64,000 bases of DNA from contig NC_092564.1 in the NCBI RefSeq assembly GCF_037975245.1, forward strand, positions 8,653,984-8,717,983, given 5' to 3'. Shown piece after piece: positions 12,891-34,714 of the stretch; position 1 is the first letter of the stretch; each line of letters opens with the position of its first letter. This stretch comes from Apostichopus japonicus (lineage: Eukaryota; Echinodermata; Holothuroidea; Aspidochirotida; Stichopodidae). The translations under genes were made by a program, and so were the position numbers. The notes under the pieces were generated by a model that had not been told where the DNA came from, ran no database searches, and saw nothing but the letters and a program-made list of their open reading frames with translations.

Positions 12891-14553
12891 GTAATAGGAG
12901 TAGGGGAACAGAAAGGGGAGTATTATGCTACTCCCTAACAACATAAAAAGAAGAGAATAAAAAGAAGAGAAATTCATTCCAAAGTGCTTTTAGATATATT
13001 CTTTGTTCTCTATAGTTGCGCTTCGAAATCATTTACAATCGTGGAACAAGAAATTATCTAAAGCCTGCAGCTTCTGAGAAAATTGCAAAGCAATGTCACA
13101 TAATCTAATGTTCTGAGATATATTCATAACATTCCACAAAATATTGATTAAATCAATGATTCTAAACAACATATTAAACAACATAGTTTGTCTAAATTTC
13201 AAAGTATTGCCAGGGACTGATAATTTAAAACTCAAGATACAGATCATAATGGCAAAAAAATAACATACACAATAACAATGACAACATCCTTGTTCCTTTG
13301 GCAAGAATTCCATAAAACAACCCTATGATGTAAAAACAAATTAGCTTTACATAAGCCACGACCAAAAAGCAAGGAATCCCTCATATAATGTTCAGAAAAG
13401 CTAGATGATCGACAAAGAAAATGAACTAGTGAGTTTTTACTTTGGTTGACAAGTCTCTGGCATTTAAAAGGTCATTTCTCAAAACTGAAACATTTTTTTA
13501 TGGTCTACAACAAATTAAAATTAATTTTGAACTTGAACAGGGCAAAGAAAGTTTTGTCAATATTACAGAATGCAAACTAAGTGACTTAAAGTTTACACTC
13601 TTTTCGAATCCTGGTCAAAGTCAAAAGTTTCTTTGCTTTTGCCAAGTTTGTTTACACTTTCCATGTCAAATTTTCGTTTTTCATTAACTCACATAAACGG
13701 ATGCATTTCTCTTGCAATTCCTGGGGTGTATGGAATGATATTGGGGTATGATAGCTGATTGACATGATAAGCAGGGTACTGTTGCTTCGGACTGGCACCC
13801 TCTCAGTAAAGTGTGTGCTATAAACAGATCGCCACTGACTAATGACTGGATATCTCATTTCGCAGAGCACAGGACTCAGTGGTTCAAATCCTGTTCTAGC
13901 CAAACACATCTATGCTCTTCACAAGTCTGTTTTACTTATTCCCCATCAATTTTCTGTTTTTTCTGTTTGTTTCCTTTCAAAATTAATTTTTGTTATCGTT
14001 CAATGTATATCACTGTAATAAACAAACCCTTATAAACAAAAGCTGGGCATGCCAGATTTGGTGTGCTTATTATTAATTGATCGAATATTGTATATTAATT
14101 AAACAGAAATGAGAGGCAGGCATATTCAAGGCTCTGTATTAAAATATTTATTTATAATTTGTGATTTAAGTTTGGTTCGTTGACTTTCACGGGCAGACAA
14201 CTTTCCATCCGAATTTTTAAACAATTTTGACTGAATGTGCCATTGCTACAGATACTTACTGTGAAAAAATAATGTTATGATATTCTTGTGCGTTACATAA
14301 TAAGGCAATTATAGTTCTTATTTCTTCATTCAATATCTTCATTCATAAATTATCACAGTACATAAAATTTACAATATATCAAGATATACTTGAAGACTTA
14401 TGATCAAGGAATACCAAAAAAGCTTTGAAGTTCTTAGCAAAGCTGGGATGAGTGACAAGCTGGACAGATATATTTTGCAGTACTCCATCTTTCAGGTTTC
14501 TTTTCTTCTTAGGAGTCATTAAATGGGTCTCATATCTTCTTCTACCTATCCTC

Positions 14554-14854
14554 CAGGTGCGTAGCGAGGAATTTGCCAAGGGAGGGGCGAACTTGTAGGC
14601 AAATTATCAGAGCCGTAGATTGGGCATTGGAAACTATATAAGCGTAGCGCCACCATGAGTTGGCACAAATCGTACAAGAAAATTTTGGCCGAAAATGCCT
14701 CCCAGATCGCTGGAAATGGCACTTCCCAGGCCTTGCAAGTTGCATCTAAGCAGTTTCTATTTGAAATTACTAGCAATTCATAAAAACGTACAAAAAAAAT
14801 ATGCTCAAGGGGGGGCGGTCACCCCCTGCGCCCCCCCCCTTGGCTACGCACCTG
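14554..14854. mobile_element. hAT-type MITE with 8-bp target duplication
   Basis: 301 bp. The left end CAGGTGCGTAGC and right end GCTACGCACCTG are perfect inverted repeats. It is flanked on both sides by CTATCCTC (14546-14553 and 14855-14862), an exact 8-bp duplication as expected for the hAT superfamily. It has no coding capacity, and sits about 180 bp beyond the PECR stop, probably in or just past its 3' UTR. Confidence 0.88.
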
Positions 14855-14885
14855 CTATCCTCCTCTCTGTCACAGCTCTCATTCT

Positions 14886-14891
14886 TTTATT
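14886..14891 (-). promoter_or_regulatory. PECR: Candidate PECR polyadenylation signal AATAAA
   Basis: The minus strand reads GTGAATAAAAG about 145 bases after the PECR stop codon, between the stop and the hAT element. It is a perfect hexamer, but such hexamers are common in AT-rich DNA. Confidence 0.4.
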
Positions 14892-15034
14892 CACTACATC
14901 AACTGCAAAATAACATCTGCACAGTTTATGAAATGACTATAGGAGAAGTATAGGACTATTGTGCAATGTGATTGAAGATGTCTCTCATTCTAAAATTTCA
15001 GTTAGAATACAAATAAGATTTGGTATAAGACTTT

Positions 15035-25567
<10,533 letters not shown>

Positions 25568-28500
25568 TTTCGGTTCTATAATTTTACTAAGTACAAGTTC
25601 GAATGCCACAGAAACACTAAATTCACCCTTGAAAATGTCATTCTTGTAAACGATCAAGACGGCGTGTAGAAGTCAGGTGACATCAGGTGCAGAGCACCAA
25701 CCAATGGACTGGCAATATCATTCATCGAGGGGCGTACAACTTCCAGTGAGCGACGTTCCTCTCGCCACTAACATTGTTCTCTCAAAAAAGTGCTGGTGAG
25801 ATTAACAATCTTTTCAACCTGGTAATGGGGTGCTAGAATGTTGCTGCCAAAGTGACACTAGTCCTCTGAGACAGGCTGCCTCAAATGAGCTGGATCATCA
25901 AAAACGTCACCTCTTGTACCCCCACCCTGTACGCCGACATACATGACCATGCACCACCTTAAAAGCTTCGAAACAATTACAGTGGTAGACATTTTCGGTG
26001 CGAGGGTCTGGCTGAACAATTTTCAGTAGTTTCGTCTGGTTAATCAATGAGCTGATCTAGCTCAAGCTTCTTTTTTCCTGCCAGTGGAGGAGGGGCCCAG
26101 TGAAGGGCAGAGGGGTCGGAAGGGAATTTGTTTGGCAGACCATCCCACCACCAATATGTCTGGCATCCCTGTTCAAAAGACTGAGCAAATGGTGGTCATT
26201 CAGTACAGGGTGGTTTCAATATGTTACATTTTGTGATGATCGAACTCATGTATTTGTTTTTTTTTGGGGGGGGGGGTGTGGGTGAGCACATTCTATGACC
26301 CCATTACCACAAACCCAAACAAGGGGATCTAGGCAGACACTTTGTTTTATAGGGATCTCTGACAGACACTGTGGTTCATTTAGGTTACCTTACCAGCTCA
26401 GTTACATGCGAAAAGGGTAGGGGTCTACTCCTAATCACCATTGTCAGTTCAGGGTAACACATTTACTTGGGGGAGGGATGTGATGGGGATCCGGGCAAGC
26501 AGTAGAGCAATATAGGTTCAGTAAATATACATTTATTTCAAATATTCATTCAAAGATTGATTTATTTCAGGGTGTTGGTGTTATATTGCTACACCTCATC
26601 CATTTTAATGCCTCGACTTCGTTGTACACTCGCAACTGAACTGTGTTACCGGTGGATCGCTGCCCACATACTATTGCAAGAACAGATACAAATGAGAGCA
26701 CCATTCTCAGCATTCATTGTGACATTAGACAACGCTGCATAGGTACGGTGAGGTTGATATATGGGGCCCAACATCAGTGGGGTGTGGTGATGGCCATGAA
26801 TTTAATTTTATTGCTACATGTGCTCATCATGAATTTGTTAGATATTTTATGATGAAAGAAGGCATGGTCACATGGTACCCTTCCATGCATGCATTGTGAG
26901 CCAAAACTCATAGGACAAATTTGTGAAAGAAAATACAAAACAAACACAAATCACTTTTTTTTCATTTATTTCTTGGGAATAAAAAGAAAGTCAAACTTAC
27001 ATATCCCAAAGACCACTGACCTTGTAATATTCTACATTCTCGTCTTTTATAGCAAATACTGTAAAGTCCAAAATTTACAAATACCTATTATTTTTTTTCT
27101 CTGCTAGAAAATAAGCACCACCTTTTTTTGTTTCTCGTAACACTTCTACGTACTCATACGATGACAATGAACTCTATCTCATAATAGATGTTATTAACTA
27201 CAAACATCCAGAAAAAAAATTAATCATGATAATAATAGTAATAATTATAACACCACTTTTTTTTAAACAAAATAATGAAAATACACAGTTAACTCTGTTC
27301 ACGGATGGTCTAAGACTTATGTACCCCTGTATACGAATAATTAAGAAATTTAAACATCCACAAATATGCAATGACTACTAATACCAAGCGAATATAAATG
27401 ATTTACTTTTGGATGAATCACATCACTTTGGTTCACAGCCTGAATCATGATTTCACGTGAAATATATATCAAAAAAGTTTTCTTTTTAAAGAGTATGTAC
27501 ACAAATTAATATGTGAAGCTTCTTCTTTTTTTTTTGTGGTTTTTCAGAGTGCGAGGCATTCATTGCAAAATATCTTCAGAAGTACAAAGAATATATATAG
27601 AAAGGCCATATGAGAATTACAAAGAAACCTTTCCAGGATTTGAGATTGAACAATCAAGTAAAATAGAGGCATTTAATGAGCGCATTCATTTTTGGCTAGA
27701 ATCTTGATTGATAATTGTGAAAAGAGATGCAGTAAGAACTGATGAAGGGGGGGGGGGGGGGGTTTGAGGGGGAAAGGGAAGAGCAGGCACAAGAGGTGAG
27801 CAGGAGGCAGACATTATACAAATGCCTGTATTTGTTAAACAAAATTAGACATTGAACCTGTGACTTTGTTGCTTCAGTATCCTTATGACTACAGATTCAA
27901 TTAAGTAGTCGAGAATTGGGAGCAGAAATGATTATTTGTGATAGTCAACAATTGCATTTTTCAAGCATGGTGGAATAAGCAAGAAAAAGAAAGCTTTAGG
28001 TGCAAAGAAGCAATGTACAAGGACCAGCCTTGACATATCCTATCTGATACTTCCAAAGTCTCTGACAGCCCCCCCCCCACCTCCCCCTCCTCCCACAACT
28101 CTAGGAAAGAATCAAATGTCGTTTCCCTGTCTAAAGTTTGATAGAATTGAAGGACAGCCTGACAAAATAATACTTTTTAAATTTTAATGAATGTCTCTAC
28201 ATTTTCGGGACAATTTAAAAAATAAAGCAACATTCTCTATCTCTCTCTCTCTGGCTAAGCAATCAACTTAATTGGTTAAAGAATACAATTTTGGTCTATG
28301 ACTGGACACACTTAACTGTGTCCATGGTAGGTTTTTAGTGCAGTGTGCTTTGATATGAAAGGAGTCAGTTTTTGTAAACATATAGCTCTGCAAGTTATAT
28401 CTCTGTGCTTATTAACAAATTTATGATTTCACAAACACAAGAACTGCAAAAGAAAATTACCAGATAAAGGACGGGTTAGCTGTGGGTCATTTTTTTTCTT

Positions 28501-31500
28501 GTACAAAAGAAAATTTTAAAATGTTCAATTTGCAATAACTGCTTTAATAATCTTCCTTGTCATGTCACAAGCACACTTTAAACTAAACAAAGAAAATGTT
28601 GCCAAGTTGTCGTACTAAGTGGAAATTTTGCAGAATAACGATTCCATTTTCAAAGCAACACTGGCTCTGGGTTACTTTTGTCAACAGGCTGAGCTAAGAG
28701 AACGTATATTGGACGATTATTCTACCAATCAGCCTGCATACACTATTAAAACCAGCATATATTTTCATACTTATATATATTGATATGCTCTTAAAATCCT
28801 TGTTTATCTTACCGCACGTAAACCCCGCTGCACAAACAAAAGCCAGTTTGATTTATTACAAAGATGAAACTACAGACATACTACATTTGAGACAAATGTT
28901 AAACTTCAGTATAATACTAACAAAAAGTAACACAATTTCTAATTCTACAATACAGACTTAAAGTTTTGGTAAACATGATCTTTAATAATGAACCTACAAA
29001 TAAAACCACATCAATTTTGAAAAACCATGGATATGTCAACGATACCATGATGAATATAATAGAAAGTAGATAATTAACATCTGGTAAAGGTCAGATATAT
29101 TTTATTCTTTAGAAAATAAAAATAACTATCAAGGCCCCATAGAATCTTTTCTTTCTTTTTTGCTTTTTTTTTCTGTATAAATTTCACACAATATTTTCTA
29201 TGACGAAATCAATGGCTCTTACAAAACACCAAATTTTTTACCAGTTTTGATTTTTTAGGCAATTTTGTGTCATAATTTGGACTCTAAATTGAGATGCACT
29301 GATTCTTGACTTTTGCAGGAATTTCTGATTTCTTTTCTGTTTTTTTTACAATTTTGTTGATAATTTAATATGCTAACCATTGTTCTAAAATTCTTGTCCT
29401 AAAATCAAACAAAAAGATAGACAAGGCCTAAATGCAAACTTTGAATTACTACTAAAAAGTGTTGAACAATTTTACATATCTTGAATAATTTTAAGTCTCA
29501 GAACAACTGTCAACATTCTTTTCATGTAAATCATGATCATTAATAATAAAATCGATGTCTATAACCTGCTTAGAATGTTTCCAGCCATAGACGCTGTAGA
29601 CATTCTAAAAATTAATCATCTTTTGCATTAATAACATGCATCGCACTTGCACCGTCTTTTCTTGCATTCAAAGTGAAGTTATAAAATATTCATCGTCACT
29701 GAGGTATTCTTCCCTTTTTTTTGTGTTCTTGTGGTTGTCTTTCCCGATCCATAAGTCATATAAATCCTGCAATTTCCGGACGTAATTGTCGAGTATGCCA
29801 CAAAACATTTCAAGTACACATTCTTCTTGCCTGACTTCTCTTGGAAAGAAAGTTGTGAGTGATCTATACTGCATCGATGCAATTGTGAGACTGCATCATT
29901 AATTCACCGCAAACAAAAGCCACCATAAATATTCATGAACCAATAACGCTTGTTCTAAGACATATCTTAAGATGCTTATAAATATTCATGACTTTTCTCT
30001 CCTACTCCTTATTGAGTCTTACTCCTTGTTTGAAATCAAATGAATACCAGGTACATACTGCATGGAATGAAAATAACTCATAACTCCACAAGTTTTCCAT
30101 GAGATAAATGCTATCTAGCCATATCTTGGTCATTTGCTTGCTACAACAAAGCAAGGTTATTTACTGCTATCTGATTGGAGGAGTGGTGGGCGTCTGGGTT
30201 TAAAAACCTCCTGAACCTCCTTCAGTGATCATGTGTCACCAAACCGCTCTTTCAACACTATCCCAGAAATTTATTCAATAGACTGTCCAACAGCATCAGT
30301 TGACCCAAGACTCTATGCATTTTCTTAGCTTCAAATTTGCATGAGAACTTTCTTGTACATATTAAATGACATAGCAAGATGGTGAAGTATGCAAAACATC
30401 CCTATCAGACTAGAAGCTAAGCCTCTTCATTCAGGAATTATTATCAATTAATATTGAACTATTCTGTATAAACCATGTGACTGGTATTTCTTGATACACA
30501 AAAAAAAGAGAAAAAAAAAGGCCAGTTGTACAATTGCTTTTGTTGTACTGTTATTTACCATATCCACCCTCACTGGATAAGCATCTTGATCAGATTTTGA
30601 TTATTCCACCCTGTTCTCCGTCGTTTATTGTCACTGAAGAAAATATTTGCACTGAATGTGGTTCAAAGCAAGCGTAAACCGAGGAAAATATTTATCCCGG
30701 TAATATTAGCTGTATCGCCTACAAGGCACTGTTTTTTTTTTTACATACATACTAAATGCTTGTCTACAGTATACATAAAAGGTAAATGTCTCAAATTAAA
30801 AATTTTACATCACAACATTTCGTAACATTGCATCTAGAGAATAAATGTGAGATTCTTTTCAATTGTTTTAACAATAAAACAAGTAACTACCTTTGTTACA
30901 ACAATCTTCTTACAAAATGAAAAGGAAAAAAAATAAAGGAAAAAGTATCTGTACAAATTTTGACTACTTTTGAGTGGTTACCATCACGATAACAGGAATG
31001 TGGATGTATGGCCGATATATTTCAAATAACTCTTGAGCCTCAATGTCTACATAAAAAAATACAAAAACAAAAAGCACAAAATTCGTCCTCCTGTAATCCC
31101 CTCCCTGAATCGTTATAACATTCCAACAGAAACATAGTTTGAGAAGGGAGGGGGTGGGGGAGGGGGTGGGGAGGACAAATAGAAGATCGCCTTTATACAC
31201 ATACAGGAGCTCAAAATATTCTGAGCAGATAGTTGAAGCACACTTTTGAATGGTCCAATGAGATAGGCAAACAGACTTTACAAACGATAAAACTCTCATA
31301 AATATTCATTATGATGAAACAGTTGCTATAAGGAAACGATTAGCATACAACCGAAAGCAGGTTTTAACCTGGCTATAGGATGAAATAGGAAAATGATGAT
31401 GAAACCCTACACCAAAAACTCACGGTTCTCGAGATTTATATAGCTGATCCGAGTGAAACTAAAACTAAATTAAAGTTACTGAATATTTGAAATGAAACTA

Positions 31501-34500
31501 CCCTCAGACTGCTGATGTGAGTACCTATCACAAGCCTAACCTAAACAAGAAACTAGATGCAATGGCAACTAAGGACACAGCTTGAAAGATTTTCAAAAAT
31601 ATTTGGTTGCCTAGCATTCAATTGCTTCTTGTCTAGAATTGAAGGGTCACTAGAAAACCATATACAATATAACAAACCAAGGTAAAGGTCTTTTACCTTT
31701 GTCAATTTAAACGAGGGATTCCAAATAAATTCATTACAAATAGTTCCACTTGTTATCAGTGTCAGAATTAATCATTTGCAGAGAAGGAATAAACATCTCT
31801 AGTCATCAGTCAACATAGTCTTCAACTAGCAAACTTCTGCCCACCCCCCCCCCCCTGGAGTTACTTGATGACATTCTAATGGGTGAGAAACCAAACTGGT
31901 TCATGACAAAATAAAAACTTTCCAAAGTAAAAGTTTGTAGATATTAAATAATGGTGGCTGAAGACAATGAGGCACCATCCCCAAAAAAGCCCACACAGGA
32001 ACATAATGATATTATCTGCATAAAATTGCTTTAATGAAGGACAACTATAGGCTCAGAATTCAATACTTATAAGCAATGAATACGAGACCAGTTTGCAGAC
32101 ATGGCAACCTGTATGGTATATGTTTACTATCCTTCAAAGGTCTTTATTCCCTGTCCTCCCCCTCCCATTACCTATCTGTAAATATGTTGCCCTCTAATGC
32201 TTTTTAACAGAAGTCAACCTTGAGTTACGACATCATGATCACATTTTACCCACCGCATCAAGCAATAAAGTCTACATAAAATGAACAGTATCAAACAAAT
32301 TGCTCAGGATGAAACACATAGGTACAAAATTCACACAATTTTTTTTCTTTTTTATATTTTTGTGATGGACTGGTTGGTCTTTGTCAGAAAATTACAAACT
32401 CGCATGATTTAGGAATGAAAGGCACCAATATTTTTTCAGTCTTTTAAAATCATATTTCAATCACTGAGAGTAGTACACCATCCAATGAAACGACATAGAA
32501 ACAGAAAAAACTAACACTTTGGGCGCAAATTCTGATAAACTGTGCCTCAGTTTTTTTTCGATAAGGCTGCATGACATTTTTCTCACATCTTTCACCAAGA
32601 GCTTCCTGAGGTGTTGAGAGTTGGTAGGGGTAAAGGCAGGGTTACAAGGTTTTACTATTATCATTCAAAAGACTTCTTTTTTCACACTCTCTGTCATCAG
32701 CAACAGGACTGTGACTCTTTGATTGCCACATTAAATCCTGCTGGATTATGGATCAAAAATGCCCTGAACTGACGAGACAAGGTTTCTGCTTTTTCACAAT
32801 AATTAATTTCATGATGCTAGAATTGACATTACCTTTTGTAATAAAAGTTTAAATTTGCAAGTTTTCAAGCCTTTCATATCCAATCCAGAGCACACATCTC
32901 ACACACCCCAGAATGTTGCTGGAACTCTCAGCTAGAGTGACATGAGTGACTGCAGAAGTTGTTAACAGGGGGGGTGTCAGATGGGGTCATAGAATGTTCA
33001 TCTCTTGGTTTCTGCTCACCATTACAATTTACAATTGTCTGCTTCAGCAGTCAAGTAGCTAGTATACTTTTGTTAATGACAACCCAGGTGAATTTCATCT
33101 CACCATTTAACCCAAATTCGGCTTTTTTGGAAAACTTACTAGAAAATAGGCCTTAAGGAATTACAACACACTTTAAAGATGATGGTGATTTACAAACCTA
33201 GTACATAATATTTTCAAGGATTTTTCATGACACTAAAAGTGATGTAAGTCAAGGCGGATAATTTCAAAACTTGATGAGTAAGGAGAATAATCGTAAACAT
33301 TAATAATCTAGTTTCAGAGAGCAACAAAACAGAAAGAAAAAAAAACAAATTTACAAAGAAAATAATATTCCTACATAGTGTTTTCTTAACAGTTGCCTAC
33401 CTATTTTTTCGAGCTATTTACGCTTTCGAAGCGGACTTTTACTCAGGTACAAGGCCTCCATATTATACAAAGTGAAAGCACATTTTCGAGAAAAAAAAAA
33501 CAACAAAAAACACACAAAAATCCGAGTTAAGCACTGGATAGTAAATGACTGCTTGGCTAATGATACTGCATTTGAAGTAATAATTTACTAAAAGCAATGC
33601 CCACATGAAAAAGGAACTTGATGTGATAAAAAGAAATAGTGCTTTGACTTGCTTTTTAATGTCCGCAGAAACCGAGAGACATTAAACGATCTAGAACAAA
33701 TTTGAAAAATTCATGCCTATTTTTGTGATTCGCTTTCACATTGTAAAAAGTGTTGAAAATTACTTCTGGAAATTGTTTTACTTTCAGTTGCCAAAAACTG
33801 AGAGATTTTCTTGGAATTCTCATAAATTCCATCTTGTAAATTTACATCAAACAGGATGACCTTTCTTGCTGAAGAATATATGTTAATCATTCTTGACAAC
33901 CTCCCCCCAACCAAAAAATATATGTTCTTAACTGGTTTCTATACCTGACACTTTGCCAGCAAACCAATTTGAAGACTTATTTCCTGACAACTGACAAGTT
34001 AACGTGACTAAGCGGCACTTAGAATAAATCAATCAATGAAATTTTATCGTTTTCTAATTTCATTAATTTCATTATCTCTACGATGCTGCTGAGTGCCGAC
34101 ATGAGCTTCTTGTGTTAAGTTGCCAAAACGATGAGTCATGCTAATGGACTGCCAATTTTATGAGATTTTGGTACTAATTGACATAGAAAACTTCTCCCAA
34201 AGTCAACTGCTCGATAGAGCCAGTTTCAAATCCCAAACACTTTTTTGGAGCTTATATTGACCCAAACATGACCTGATGGATTACCCTAATTGAAATTGTC
34301 GTTTGCATACAATGACCAATCAGATATAAGCAGTCATTAACTATCCATTGTAAACTACACAAAAACACCATGAAAGTAACTAGAATATTGCAAGGTTCTT
34401 TTTTTTTTCCTCATAATTTTCATAATTTTTTTTTTACTATTTTTTTTCACAAATGCTTGTACGTAGAAATTCCACAAATATTCCTCTTTCTTCTCATGTA

Positions 34501-34651
34501 CAGGAAATGTAAGAAAATGGATGGATGTTACTTAAACATTATCAAAAAAGAAAAAAAAGTAATAGAGAGAACGATAGAGAAGGAAAAAACATATAAAGAC
34601 AAAATTCTTTCTATTTTAAGCTCTGCTTGGGGAGTTTCTGGAGAGAACCTT
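25568..34651. other. Intergenic: upstream of PECR and downstream of the RBPMS-like gene
   Basis: About 9 kb with no exon I can support. The right part (perhaps 29-34.6 kb) is T- and A-tract rich and may include a long 3' UTR of the RBPMS-like gene; no polyadenylation signal could be chosen. G tracts lie at 26262-26276, 27748-27763 and 31146-31172, and C tracts at 28070 and 31845. The PECR promoter should lie just right of 25567; no clear core element recognised. Confidence 0.6.
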
Positions 34652-34714
34652 TCACTGTAGCACCTGCATTGGTTGGATGACCTGCATACGCGGTGTCATG
34701 TCCATTCTCTTGGG
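34652..34714 (-). CDS. RBPMS: RBPMS-like last coding exon (acceptor choice uncertain)
   Basis: The acceptor after the pyrimidine tract is CCAATAG (34716-34715), giving PKRMDMTPRMQVIQPMQVLQ and stop TGA at 34654-34652. A second in-phase AG eight bases on (exon start 34706) would give NGHDTAYAGHPTNAGATVKG and a further 11 residues, with stop TAG at 34613-34611. The first AG is favoured by position; the second cannot be excluded. Confidence 0.7.
   Translation of the reverse strand, partial: PKRMDMTPRMQVIQPMQVLQ

Larger units (their letters stand above)
9762..15034. other. Intergenic: upstream of GPD1, downstream of PECR
   Basis: Contains the 5' leader and probably the promoter of GPD1 (just right of 9761; no clear TATA box recognised), then a dense cluster of old transposon fragments: a repeat patch at 10250-10640, a MITE at 11262-11629, hAT-like pieces at 12179-12890 and a well-bounded hAT MITE at 14554-14854. 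12900-14340 looks like unique AT-rich sequence. No exons seen. Confidence 0.65.
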
